Part shown: piece by piece, positions 40,753-49,318 of the stretch
Layout: every line of letters begins with the position of its first letter
Position numbering within the stretch: position 1 is the first letter of the stretch
Source of the DNA: Dokdonia sp. PRO95
Lineage (GTDB): Bacteria > Bacteroidota > Bacteroidia > Flavobacteriales > Flavobacteriaceae
Direction of reading: 5' to 3'
NCBI RefSeq assembly: GCF_000355805.1
Contig: NZ_CM001837.1
Span: 75,434-139,433, forward strand
DNA length: 64,000 nt
The notes under the pieces: generated by a model
What the model saw: only the letters and a program-made list of their open reading frames with translations
Databases searched by the model: none
What the model was told of the DNA's origin: nothing
Program-made: the position numbers and the translations under genes

Positions 40753-43230
40753 TTACAAACTCAACCCTATCAAAAACGCACCATCATTACCACCTCTTGC
40801 TCCTTGACCATACACGTAGTCAAAACGCAATAACCTATATTTACCCCACCCTACATTACCTATTCCTACGTTGAATTCTCTATAAAACGAGCTTTCGTTA
40901 GTACTTAAAACGTGTGCACCTGCAATAAGATTGAAGTTCAGTTTATTTACGAGCGGAATTTTGCCTAATATCCATCCCTTAAAATTGTGTTCAATGTGCC
41001 CTTCTACATACCCTTGATTTGTACTACGTTCATAGTAAGGTAACACACCAAATCTATTGAGTCTCGATGGTTCTAGAAGTATCGAGCGATTACCATTAAA
41101 ATGCTGTCTATCTATAAAACTAACGTCTTTTGCAGTTCCTAAAAAGGTGCCAGCGCGTAAGTCATAAGACATTCTTCCTTTATTACTTATATTAAATTCC
41201 TGTTCCACAATAAGACGGAATTGATCAAAATTATAATCTGAAACGGAAGCTCCGAAGCCCTTTTCATATACCAACGTAAGTGATGGATACTTTTCTGATG
41301 TTACATTAAATTTTCCGTTAGGATAACTGTAGTACTTCTGACCAAAATTTGCCGTAGCACTTAGGAGTAACTTTCCTAAAGAGTGCGCTTTAAAAACTCC
41401 ATTCTCAGTATCCAATGGATTAAGCGGATTGTTACTTGTATACTCACGATCATCGTTCGGGAAGAATGTTTGATCTGTAGTATTAAAAACAGGATTACGC
41501 TGTTCGTAAGCAATAATTCCGTTGAGCTGTAAGCCATTGACTATCTCTTGTCCATAGTAGAGTTGCGCAAATTCCTTTTCGTAGTACTTGGCAAAATTTT
41601 CTTCCCTAAGGAGTGAGTATGCTGTATTTAAAATGGGAGATATTGGATTTGCATTATTTACTTGTAAAATATCAACTCCCCCCGTGACGCTTAAAGTAGC
41701 TCTATTGCTACGATTGAAACGTCTAGTAAATCCTAATGTATAACGCAAACGATCTTCTGAGAATCCATAGTTCGCTTTCGCGAAAGCGGAAAGAGATTTA
41801 CTATAATCTTCATCACTCCAACTAGAATAAGTCGCTTGCATGGTTCCATTCCAACCTTGAACGGTATTAAATTGAATATTATTAATAGGTGGCGTGATTC
41901 CAAATCGCCATTTATTATAAGTATCTGTATAAGAATATCCAAAAATGGGCGAAGTAATCTTAAATCGATTGCCTCGGTCATCTATAGAATCTAGGTACTT
42001 CTTTGATTTTCTTATAACCTGTATGCTATCTTTCTTGATATAATCATTTATTTCAAGTGACGTTAAAGGCACGGGACGACTGCGCTCCCAGAATACACTA
42101 TCTTTTTTATTTGCCTGGTCTGCAAAGGACAAAATCTCTGCCGAAAAAGAATCCTTCGTAAACTGAGGGGCAAACTCATAATCAGAATAAGCTGCTGTAA
42201 ATCTACCATCACCTTTAAGTCCTAGAAAGCCAAAGCTAAAATCTATGACTTGTGAGATTTTCACCCACTGGCTAAGAGATTCCTCATATTTAAAATTCTG
42301 CTTAAAGTTTAGATTTTCTATAAATGGAAATTGAATCGCATTTCCATCTGTTTGCAAGTCGACTCCATAAAGTTGCCATGAGTCTTCTACAATGTATATG
42401 GTTCCAGAAAAAACTCGGTCATTTTCTCTGCGTGGCGTTACCGTTATTTTATTGATGAGTTGGTTATTTTCATAAAATGTCCCTTCAAGATTATATTTGT
42501 AATAAGAAAATGCATTAGTGGCGATAGGCGAAATTATCTGCGCGTTGAGATCTAAGGTGTTTTCATAAAAAGAAAAATTTGCTTCACTCGCAGTATTAAA
42601 GCTAAAGCCATTATCATCACCACTCACTTTACTTGCTACAATCACCTCGCTAAAATTATCCGGGCGTTGATATTTGATGTTCGATATGGTCTCACTTAAA
42701 TAAAAAACTCCCGTACGAGTAGAATCTAGTCCGCCTCCCAAATCTCCTACCTCTTGCCCTAAAATTTTATCTGGTGCATCTTTTACCTTCCACAATCCTC
42801 TTGAGTAAAAGGAAGCTGTGTACGCGCCTATGTTTTGTAAATTCTTTTCTCTTAAAGATATTGCTCCCTGTATAATCCGGTCTGCGGGATTTACACCAGC
42901 TTGCACGATTACCTCATCAAGGGATGTAGAAGATTCTTCCATTACAACAGAAACTGTCATTTCTGCAGAATTTACTCTTACTTGTTTTACAACAGTAGCG
43001 TACCCAAGAAATTGAAAGGTTACATTTAATGTTTCTCCTTGATCTTCTGCTAGTAATTCCAGAGCGTATTGCCCATCGCCATTAGTCGTGGTACCACGAT
43101 TAGTATCTTCTATAAACACATTTACGAAAGGAAGTGCCTCACTTTCTTTGTTTACTACGGTGCCTGTAATCTGGGCAGTGGTTGCAAAAGAAAAAAGCAG
43201 TATTATAACTAAGGAAAAATATGTGCGCAT
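40753..43230 (-). CDS. DUF5686 outer-membrane protein with CarboxypepD-like N-terminus
   Basis: 825 residues. Signal peptide (MRTYFSLVIILLFSFATTAQ), CarboxypepD_reg-like domain (about 20-105, ITGTVVNKESEALPFVNVFI, NGDGQYALE), then the large DUF5686 region ending in alternating strands and GAFLIGLSL, consistent with an outer-membrane beta-barrel. Found throughout Bacteroidota near envelope genes; function not established. One exact palindrome copy encodes AFAKA at about residue 482. The stop is 4 bases from that of the converging beta-helix gene. Confidence 0.85.
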   Translation of the reverse strand: MRTYFSLVIILLFSFATTAQITGTVVNKESEALPFVNVFIEDTNRGTTTNGDGQYALELLAEDQGETLNVTFQFLGYATVVKQVRVNSAEMTVSVVMEESSTSLDEVIVQAGVNPADRIIQGAISLREKNLQNIGAYTASFYSRGLWKVKDAPDKILGQEVGDLGGGLDSTRTGVFYLSETISNIKYQRPDNFSEVIVASKVSGDDNGFSFNTASEANFSFYENTLDLNAQIISPIATNAFSYYKYNLEGTFYENNQLINKITVTPRRENDRVFSGTIYIVEDSWQLYGVDLQTDGNAIQFPFIENLNFKQNFKYEESLSQWVKISQVIDFSFGFLGLKGDGRFTAAYSDYEFAPQFTKDSFSAEILSFADQANKKDSVFWERSRPVPLTSLEINDYIKKDSIQVIRKSKKYLDSIDDRGNRFKITSPIFGYSYTDTYNKWRFGITPPINNIQFNTVQGWNGTMQATYSSWSDEDYSKSLSAFAKANYGFSEDRLRYTLGFTRRFNRSNRATLSVTGGVDILQVNNANPISPILNTAYSLLREENFAKYYEKEFAQLYYGQEIVNGLQLNGIIAYEQRNPVFNTTDQTFFPNDDREYTSNNPLNPLDTENGVFKAHSLGKLLLSATANFGQKYYSYPNGKFNVTSEKYPSLTLVYEKGFGASVSDYNFDQFRLIVEQEFNISNKGRMSYDLRAGTFLGTAKDVSFIDRQHFNGNRSILLEPSRLNRFGVLPYYERSTNQGYVEGHIEHNFKGWILGKIPLVNKLNFNLIAGAHVLSTNESSFYREFNVGIGNVGWGKYRLLRFDYVYGQGARGGNDGAFLIGLSL
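41773..41788. repeat. 16-bp palindrome, copy 14 (exact), inside the DUF5686 gene
   Basis: Exact copy read as SAFAKAN. Confidence 0.98.
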
Positions 43231-43252
43231 TTGATTGTCTTAGAAAGTATAA

Positions 43253-43987
43253 TTATGAATTACTAAAGATAATATACTGAGCACAAAGCCATATACGAAT
43301 CTGGTCTTCATTATCATTCTTGAGTATTGCTGTTATGTCTGGGTGATCTACTAGCTCGTTAAAAAATCGCTCAACCTCTGTATCATCTATCTCAAAACGA
43401 TTCTTTATAAAATAGGCATGATATTCATATAGACTTTCATACACGGCGATTTGTTTATCTATCTCCACATAACGTTTGAGCCTTTTAGTACGGCCAGTGA
43501 TGGCATTAATTATAGGGTCTACTTGAAGACTCCCGCCTAATAAACTAAGTAGATGAATAGGCTTAAAGTCTCCAGCTGTGTGTAACCTACGTTCATTTGC
43601 AGTTGGAATTTTTTGTTCTCCTTGTACAATACCTACGCTTTGTACTGTAATATCCGGCTGATCTTTTACAACTACCTCATCTAGCTCATTCCTTTTAACT
43701 TCTAGCCTTATAGAAAGCAATGGCTCAAGGGCGAGTTTCTCAGAAATAATAGCATACTTATCTGCTGCAGATATGTGTGATACAAGTAATACGTCACCCA
43801 CATCTACCTGTATCCAGAATATTCCGTTTTTATCTGTAGTGGTACTCCTTTGCGACTTGAGATTAGTCACGTGAGCAGACTCTAGAACATTATCTTCAAG
43901 AGTTACCTGTCCTTGCATAGACATAGGGAACTGTGCAACAACTTGGAAGGTGATAAATAATAAAAGTAGAAGTAATCTTAAACGCAT
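43253..43987 (-). CDS. Exported CarboxypepD-like protein
   Basis: 244 residues. Signal peptide (MRLRLLLLLLFITFQVVAQ), a CarboxypepD_reg-like domain (about 20-100: QVTLEDNVLESAHVTNLKS, TTTDKNGIFWIQVDVGDVLLVSH), then a mostly helical C-terminus (DFKPIHLLSLLGGSLQVDPIINAITGRTKRLKRYVEIDK) shared with other flavobacterial envelope proteins. No enzymatic motif. Located 22 bases upstream of the DUF5686 gene on the same strand, so probably co-transcribed and functionally linked to it. Confidence 0.78.
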   Translation of the reverse strand: MRLRLLLLLLFITFQVVAQFPMSMQGQVTLEDNVLESAHVTNLKSQRSTTTDKNGIFWIQVDVGDVLLVSHISAADKYAIISEKLALEPLLSIRLEVKRNELDEVVVKDQPDITVQSVGIVQGEQKIPTANERRLHTAGDFKPIHLLSLLGGSLQVDPIINAITGRTKRLKRYVEIDKQIAVYESLYEYHAYFIKNRFEIDDTEVERFFNELVDHPDITAILKNDNEDQIRIWLCAQYIIFSNS

Positions 43988-44065
43988 AGAGTGTAGTACT
44001 CTATAAAAGACGTTATAAAATTATAAATAGTTGCCTAACAAAATGTTAAACTGACAAAATGAATT

Positions 44066-44527
44066 TTAATTATTAAAAGACTTCTTGATGCGATCTAGGT
44101 TTTTCTTGTTATCGCGATCTTTTATGGTCTCTCGTTTATCGTATGTTTTCTTTCCTTTTGCAAGTGCAATTTCAAGCTTTGCAAATCCCTTCTCGTTTGT
44201 AAATAAACGTAATGGTACAATAGTAAGACCAGATTTATTAACCTCACGTTCCCATTTTTTGAGTTCGCGTTTATTGAGTAATAATTTACGTTGATTCTTA
44301 GGCTGATGGTTAAAATAAGTAGCATGGGAGTATTCTTGCACTGTCATATTAATCACAAACATTTCTCCGTGATCATTAAACTCACAAAAACTCTCTGCTA
44401 TGGAGGCTTTTCCTTCTCGTATTGCTTTAATCTCTGTACCCGCAAGTACGATTCCAGCAACGAGCTTATCGAGTAATTCATACTCAAAGCGCGCCTTTCT
44501 ATTCTTTATGTTAACCGTATTTGACAT
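44066..44527 (-). CDS. smpB: SsrA-binding protein SmpB
   Basis: 153 residues from ATG 44527 (MSNTVNIKNRKARFEYELLDK). Beta-barrel with GIVLAGTEIKAIREGKASI, HATYFNHQPKNQRKLLLNKREL, and the basic tail YDKRETIKDRDNKK that mimics tRNA in the A site. With tmRNA it rescues stalled ribosomes. The open frame to 44689 is upstream of the -7 element (44533-44540) and is not coding. The -7 is only 5 bases from the ATG, so the mRNA may be leaderless. Confidence 0.95.
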   Translation of the reverse strand: MSNTVNIKNRKARFEYELLDKLVAGIVLAGTEIKAIREGKASIAESFCEFNDHGEMFVINMTVQEYSHATYFNHQPKNQRKLLLNKRELKKWEREVNKSGLTIVPLRLFTNEKGFAKLEIALAKGKKTYDKRETIKDRDNKKNLDRIKKSFNN

Positions 44528-44532
44528 GATAT

Positions 44533-44540
44533 CAAAGGTA
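44533..44540 (-). promoter_or_regulatory. -7 element for smpB, leaderless start predicted
   Basis: TACCTTTG on the minus strand fits TAnnTTTG; transcription should start 0-2 bases from the ATG at 44527. Confidence 0.5.
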
Positions 44541-44633
44541 CAAAGTTGAAAAGAAATCTGAACTGAAAATAATCTTGAAATCAAAAAATTCACCTCTTGA
44601 GTCCTGTTCTTATTTTTAACAACAAAGAGATTG

Positions 44634-44641
44634 TATTTTTG
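44634..44641 (+). promoter_or_regulatory. -7 element for the DUF6503-like gene
   Basis: TATTTTTG fits TAnnTTTG, 68 bases upstream of the ATG at 44710. Confidence 0.45.
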
Positions 44642-44709
44642 CAGCCGTAATGCAAGATGTTGTAAGAAGTAATTATTTATAACGACCATACCATTCTATA
44701 AAAACCTAT

Positions 44710-45462
44710 ATGTTTCGATCGCTTTCGGCTATTATCATAGTACTATTTATTACGAGCTGTTCTCAAAAAACACCTACTGCACAAGAGATTGTAGATAAGG
44801 CCATAGCAGCTTCTGGAGGTGCTCAAATTGAACATGCTAGTATTCATTTCAAATTTAGAGATTTCTACTACAGAGCCACTCGCAATAAAGGTTTACGCAC
44901 CTTAGAGCGTTGTACGGATGCCGAATGCCAAGTACAACAAGACGTTATAAAAGATGATGGTGAATTTGTACGCTTTCGCGAAAGCGCACCTATCCCAGTA
45001 GCAGATAGCATGAAAAATCGTTATGCAAATAGTGTAAACTCTGTTCATTACTTTTCTGTGCTTCCATACGGATTAAATGATCCAGCTGTAAGAAAAAAAC
45101 TAGTGGATGAAGTCACTGTGAAAGGGGAATCTTACTACCGCATTATGGTCACATTTGCACAAGAAGGTGGTGGTGATGATTTTCAAGATGAATACATGTA
45201 CTGGATTAACAAAGAAAATTACCATGTAAATTACCTCGCTTATAATTATCAAACTTCTGAAGGTGGTACGCGTTTTAGAGAAGCTTACAATGAGCGCATC
45301 ATAGAAGGAATACGCTTTGTAGATTATCGCAATTACAAGCCAGAAGAGCAATTTCCCGCACTCACAACCCTGGATAATATGTTTGAAAATAAAAAGCTCA
45401 ATCTCTTAAGTAAGATTGAGCTCGAAAATATCACTGTAACTATCTGTCCTGATAATTGCTAG
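44710..45462 (+). CDS. DUF6503-family lipoprotein
   Basis: 250 residues. Lipoprotein signal MFRSLSAIIIVLFITSC, then TAQEIVDKAIAASGG typical of DUF6503, a LolA/LolB-like beta-rich family of Bacteroidota; VTVKGESYYRIMVTFAQEGGG and DEYMYWINKENYHVNYLAYNYQTSEGG are also conserved-looking. Predicted to bind a lipid-like ligand at the envelope, by analogy only. An exact palindrome copy encodes VRFRES near residue 88, the only core copy in this third frame. Tail-to-tail overlap of 4 bases with the next gene. Confidence 0.82.
   Translation: MFRSLSAIIIVLFITSCSQKTPTAQEIVDKAIAASGGAQIEHASIHFKFRDFYYRATRNKGLRTLERCTDAECQVQQDVIKDDGEFVRFRESAPIPVADSMKNRYANSVNSVHYFSVLPYGLNDPAVRKKLVDEVTVKGESYYRIMVTFAQEGGGDDFQDEYMYWINKENYHVNYLAYNYQTSEGGTRFREAYNERIIEGIRFVDYRNYKPEEQFPALTTLDNMFENKKLNLLSKIELENITVTICPDNC
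44971..44986. repeat. 16-bp palindrome, copy 15 (exact), inside the DUF6503-like gene
   Basis: Exact copy read as RFRES. Confidence 0.98.
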
Positions 45463-46004
45463 TCTACTACCGTTGAAATATTTTTTCTATCGATTATCTC
45501 TCCCGTTTCATCATTTACAACAAGTTGTACGTGGTAAAGATGGAAATACTCAGACTCATCAATATCTTTAAAAGAGTTCTCACCTAATGCAGCATTTGCA
45601 AAATTAGGAGTGGTATTGCTATGACCTACCACTACGATATTTTTACCTGCAGTATCCATTTTAAAATCTTCTGAATATAAATCTGCTGGGTTATAGGATT
45701 GTATCTCAACATTATTTGCCACAGCAGTAGGTGCTGCAGTGCGCATTGTACGTATATAGTCTGTTGAGTACACAGCATCAATATCCTTATCTGAAAAATA
45801 AGCCTTCCATCGCTCTGCTCTTTCTTCTCCTTGAGTTGTTAAGTCTGGATTACGATCACTAGCATCTGTCAAAACTTTTTCTGCATGACGTATAAAGTAA
45901 TAATTAGTGGTAATCGTGTTAGCAGGAGATTCCTTCTTTTTCTGACCATCACAGCTTATGGTTGTTGCAGTAACAACAAAGAGAAATAATAGAATGCGCA
46001 TCAT
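45459..46004 (-). CDS. Histidine-phosphatase (phosphoglycerate-mutase-like) lipoprotein
   Basis: 181 residues. Signal and lipobox (ILLFLFVVTATTISC), then NYYFIRHAEKV with the catalytic RHxE, AVYSTDYIRTMRTAAP and VVVGHSNTTPN, the second catalytic His. This is the SixA/PhoE-like branch of the histidine phosphatase superfamily, exported. Substrate unknown. The gene overlaps the converging DUF6503 gene by four bases (CTAG shared by both stop codons). Confidence 0.88.
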   Translation of the reverse strand: MMRILLFLFVVTATTISCDGQKKKESPANTITTNYYFIRHAEKVLTDASDRNPDLTTQGEERAERWKAYFSDKDIDAVYSTDYIRTMRTAAPTAVANNVEIQSYNPADLYSEDFKMDTAGKNIVVVGHSNTTPNFANAALGENSFKDIDESEYFHLYHVQLVVNDETGEIIDRKNISTVVD

Positions 46005-46022
46005 AATAATTTATTTTAAACT

Positions 46023-46030
46023 CAAAGATA
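46023..46030 (-). promoter_or_regulatory. -7 element for the histidine phosphatase gene
   Basis: TATCTTTG on the minus strand, 18 bases upstream of the ATG at 46004, fits TAnnTTTG; no TTG at the optimal spacing. Confidence 0.5.
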
Positions 46031-46120
46031 CATTTTTGTAAGGTCTCTTATAACCAACCGACATATATAGTGTCTTTCTACTTAGTTTAAGTAGCATAGA
46101 TAAAATCTGCTATGAAAAAG

Positions 46121-46154
46121 CAAAATCCGCTTCCATAATTGGGAGCGGATTTTG
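46121..46154. terminator. Second hairpin behind the 43-residue gene
   Basis: CAAAATCCGCTTCC (46121-46134) pairs with GGGAGCGGATTTTG (46141-46154), one mismatch, flanked by short A/T runs. A tandem terminator or structure between the two transcription units. Confidence 0.6.
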
Positions 46155-46191
46155 TGGTTTATAGGTATTGCAAGACGTTGAGTTATGCGCA

Positions 46192-46222
46192 AAAAAAAAC
46201 ACAACCTAAGTTGTGTTTTTTT
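46192..46222 (-). terminator. Terminator of the 43-residue protein gene
   Basis: Stem AAAAAACACAAC with GTTGTGTTTTTT (46194-46205 with 46210-46221), CTAA loop, nine-base A/T run. Confidence 0.85.
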
Positions 46223-46229
46223 ATTATTT

Positions 46230-46361
46230 CTACATAGAGAAATATTGTACTAGCGTGTAGGAAGCAATTAAAAATGAGGAGAATATTACATATACTCCTA
46301 AAATTAAGTTTCTTCCTTGTCTCGGATTTTGTGACGATGTTCTTTGTACTTGAGTTTTCAT
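46230..46361 (-). CDS. 43-residue single-span membrane protein
   Basis: ATG 46361 to TAG 46230. Polar N-terminus (MKTQVQRTSSQNPRQGRN), one membrane helix (about 19-38, LILGVYVIFSSFLIASYTLV), short tail QYFSM. It sits between the DUF349 gene and a good terminator on the same strand, 65 bases after that gene's stop. The layout of Gln/Arg-rich start then a clean hydrophobic helix is protein-like and not random. Function unknown; could be a membrane regulator. Confidence 0.65.
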   Translation of the reverse strand: MKTQVQRTSSQNPRQGRNLILGVYVIFSSFLIASYTLVQYFSM

Positions 46362-46426
46362 AATGTCGATTTTAATGATTGATTGATTGATACTATAAAG
46401 ACGACACTATACTCAAAATGTTACAG

Positions 46427-48451
46427 TTATGAATCTGATGTATCTTCAGTTTCTTCTGTATCGGTCGTTTCTTCCTCCTCTACTTTCTGACTTTCTGTGA
46501 TTGCTTCTCTCAGTTTACGCAACTTAGATTTCCATAGGTTTAAATCTTCCTTATGACGTGCAATGTTTTTATGAACTTCTGCTACCATAGGGTTATCATC
46601 TGCTACATGCTGGAAGAAGCCTAGATTATTTTCTAGTTGGTTAATCTCTGCTTTTACCTCATCTATCTTCTTACGAATAAAGAAACGTTCTCTTTCAATA
46701 GCTCTTTCATCATCACTATCAACCATAATACTCATACGGTTCTCGTACTTGATAAGCTCTGCTTCTTTTTTATCTATATCAAGTTGCTTGAAAAGACCAT
46801 CAAGTACTTTATTAAAGTCCTGATCGATATTTTTCTTAGCATAAGGAACACGGCCTATAGCTTTCCAGTCTTCTATAAAAGCCTTGATTGCTGTGAGATC
46901 TGCATCGCGCTCACCAGTCATCTTAGCTTCTTTTACAGTTTTCATTAAAGCTTGCTTCTTCTCTAGATTTTCTTGCTCCCCTGCATTTGCTTGCTTTTTA
47001 GAATCTTTCATGCGATCAAAGAAGTGATTACACGCATCTTTAAACTCCTTCCAGATTTTATCGCTATCCTTACGAGGTACGTGACCTACTTTTTTCCAGT
47101 CTGCTTGTATGCGTTTCATCACATCTAGCGTTCCTGGAATATCATCACTGTCCTTATGCTCTTGTGCTATTTTTACAAGGGCCTGCTTTTTTGCAAGATT
47201 ATCGTATTGTTCTTTCTTTTGAGATTTATAAAAATCATTCTTCTTGTGGTTGAATAATTTTGTAGCCTCTTTAAAAGAAGCCCATGTCTCTTCGTTATTT
47301 TCTTTAGGTACTTTACCAGCCTTAAAGAATTCATCACGTAAAGCTTCTACTTTCTTGATTTTTGCTTGTACTGTTTTATGAGCCTTAATATCGTCTTGAG
47401 CTACTTCTTTTATCTGGGCAATAATCTCATTTTTCTGTTCAAGATTTTTCACCCACAAAGCTTCTACTTCCTTCTGCTTCTCATCGCGTGCATCATGTAT
47501 TTTCTTTGTAGCTGCACTAAACTTGTCCCAGATTTCATCACTATATTCACGTGCTACAGGACCTATTTCCTCTTTCCACATGCGGTGAAGTAATTGTAAT
47601 TCCTTAAAAGCTTTATTAATATTAGGCTCTGCTCCTAGCTCCTCTGCTCTTTCTATAAGAAGTAACTTCTTATCAAGATTTTCTTTGAAGTGCTTATCGC
47701 GAAAATCACGATTTAAGTGCAGTAACTCATAAAATGCATCAATATGGAAGTAATAATCATTCCACACCAGATTGTAACGATCTCTTGGAATGTTACCTGC
47801 ATTGTTCCAGCGTTCTTGAATATCCTTAAATTTATTGAAGGTAGTATTTACACTTTCTGCTCCTCCAAGTTCATCTCTTAACGCTTTTACTTCTTCTATT
47901 AAAGCTTGACGCTCTCTAAGGTTTGCGTTTTGATCCTTGCGCTTACGCTCATAAAATTCTTGACGTTTATTACGGTATTCGTAATACACTTCATTGAACG
48001 CTTTTTTAAGCGGAGAGAAGAATCTAAAATCAATAATATTTCCACCCTCGGCAAGAAATGCTTGTTTAGCCTCCTCTTGCTCTGCGTCAAACTGAGCATT
48101 GATTAAGGTGTTAATTTCTTCTACATGATCTTTTATATCTGTAACTCTTTCATTTTTAATAAGCAATTGCAACTCTGCAATTAACTCCTCTTTTGAAAGA
48201 ACGGTATAATCTTTTTTTGGCACTTCCTTTTTTTCGACAGGAGCTTCTTTAGTACCCTCTGTTGTTTCTGTAGGCGTGGCATCTGTTGTGGTAGCAGCGG
48301 CTTCACTTACTTCCTCTTTAGATAATTCAGTATCATTTGCCTCGGCAGCGAGCGCTTCTATTTCTGCATTCATCGTGCGATCTGCGGCAGGAGCTGTTTC
48401 TTCTAGATGCTCTTCAATACTTGGATCTTGGGGTTTCTTCTCTTCAGACAT
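46427..48451 (-). CDS. DUF349-repeat protein
   Basis: 674 residues from ATG 48451 (MSEEKKPQDP). Acidic low-complexity N-terminus (about 1-85), then five to six helical DUF349 repeats with the W-K/R signature (RWNNAGNIPRDRYNLVWNDY, MWKEEIGPVAREYSDEIW, DWKKVGHVPRKDSDKIWKEF). All-helical, Lys/Glu-rich, cytosolic. DUF349 proteins are found in several phyla; their function is not settled. A TTG at 48460 would add MKE; not preferred. Confidence 0.88.
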   Translation of the reverse strand: MSEEKKPQDPSIEEHLEETAPAADRTMNAEIEALAAEANDTELSKEEVSEAAATTTDATPTETTEGTKEAPVEKKEVPKKDYTVLSKEELIAELQLLIKNERVTDIKDHVEEINTLINAQFDAEQEEAKQAFLAEGGNIIDFRFFSPLKKAFNEVYYEYRNKRQEFYERKRKDQNANLRERQALIEEVKALRDELGGAESVNTTFNKFKDIQERWNNAGNIPRDRYNLVWNDYYFHIDAFYELLHLNRDFRDKHFKENLDKKLLLIERAEELGAEPNINKAFKELQLLHRMWKEEIGPVAREYSDEIWDKFSAATKKIHDARDEKQKEVEALWVKNLEQKNEIIAQIKEVAQDDIKAHKTVQAKIKKVEALRDEFFKAGKVPKENNEETWASFKEATKLFNHKKNDFYKSQKKEQYDNLAKKQALVKIAQEHKDSDDIPGTLDVMKRIQADWKKVGHVPRKDSDKIWKEFKDACNHFFDRMKDSKKQANAGEQENLEKKQALMKTVKEAKMTGERDADLTAIKAFIEDWKAIGRVPYAKKNIDQDFNKVLDGLFKQLDIDKKEAELIKYENRMSIMVDSDDERAIERERFFIRKKIDEVKAEINQLENNLGFFQHVADDNPMVAEVHKNIARHKEDLNLWKSKLRKLREAITESQKVEEEETTDTEETEDTSDS

Positions 48452-48529
48452 TTCTTTCAATGTTAGGGTTCTATTTGAATATAGGTAAATATACTATTTA
48501 GTGCGCACATATGGGCAATATGCAGCTTT

Positions 48530-49318
48530 CTAGCTGTTCCATATTGACCATGAGGCTTCTGCTTGCAATTCTAGCATGCGCAAACCATTAATTATTGTTG
48601 CTCCTTGCTCTCTTGCATATCTTAAAAAAGCAGACTCTGCTGGGTTATAAATCAAGTCAAAAGCCACGTGCGTTTCATTTAAATACAGATATGGAATATC
48701 TGGAGCCTCTTCTACATCTGGATACGTCCCTAGCGGAGTGGTATTCACTATAAATGTCTGACTCTCGATAAGTTCCCTATCTAAATCTTCGTACGTTATT
48801 GTTGATTCTTTACGCTTTCGCGAAACAAAAACACATTGCACACCAAGCTGTTTCATTGCATAGTGTACCGCTTTTGATGCACCACCAGTTCCTAAAATAA
48901 GGCATTTTAAGTCTCTACTTACATAATCTGCAGTGCCAAATCCTACAAAAAGAGAATCTACGAAATGTTCTAATAATGTATCTCTAAAACCGATAAAGTC
49001 AGTATTGTATCCCGTTAAGCTTCCATCGCTTTCAACTTTTATGGTATTTACAGCGCCAATGGCTTCGGCATCTGTATTTAGATTATCTACTAGTGGTATT
49101 ACATCTTGTTTGTATGGGATGGTTACGTTATATCCTTTCGCGTAAGCGGGAGAAAAAAGATCTTTTAAGGCCTCTTTTTCTGGGACATCAAAATTCACAT
49201 ATGTTGCAGCTATCTCGAGCTTCTCAAATTTGTTTTTAAAATACCCTCTAGAAAATGAGTATCCTATATCTTTTCCTATGAGTCCGTATTTATCCACGAG
49301 CTTTTGTTCTTGTTCCAT
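48530..49318 (-). CDS. aroE: Shikimate 5-dehydrogenase
   Basis: 262 residues. NADP-dependent reduction of 3-dehydroshikimate. Substrate part: YGLIGKDIGYSFSRGYFKNKF, NVTIPYKQDVIPLVD with the catalytic Lys, GAVNTI, YNTDFIG. Cofactor part: LGTGGASKAVHYAM; then NTTPLGTYP. The start lies 29 bases inside the upstream DUF368 gene, so the three genes form a coupled run. Two decayed palindrome copies lie in it (48813, 49133). aroE here links to carrier-lipid genes only by position. Confidence 0.94.
   Translation of the reverse strand: MEQEQKLVDKYGLIGKDIGYSFSRGYFKNKFEKLEIAATYVNFDVPEKEALKDLFSPAYAKGYNVTIPYKQDVIPLVDNLNTDAEAIGAVNTIKVESDGSLTGYNTDFIGFRDTLLEHFVDSLFVGFGTADYVSRDLKCLILGTGGASKAVHYAMKQLGVQCVFVSRKRKESTITYEDLDRELIESQTFIVNTTPLGTYPDVEEAPDIPYLYLNETHVAFDLIYNPAESAFLRYAREQGATIINGLRMLELQAEASWSIWNS
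48813..48828. repeat. Decayed palindrome copy in aroE (3 mismatches)
   Basis: CGCTTTCGCGAAACAA keeps the first 13 bases; read SRKR-K. Confidence 0.7.
49133..49148. repeat. Decayed palindrome copy in aroE (3 mismatches)
   Basis: TCCTTTCGCGTAAGCG, read AYAKG, close to the AFAKA coding pattern. Confidence 0.55.

Noticed and set aside
44066-44689. Longer smpB start at 44689
   Set aside because: The added part is hydrophobic and Lys-rich and includes the -7 element region; family start is at 44527.
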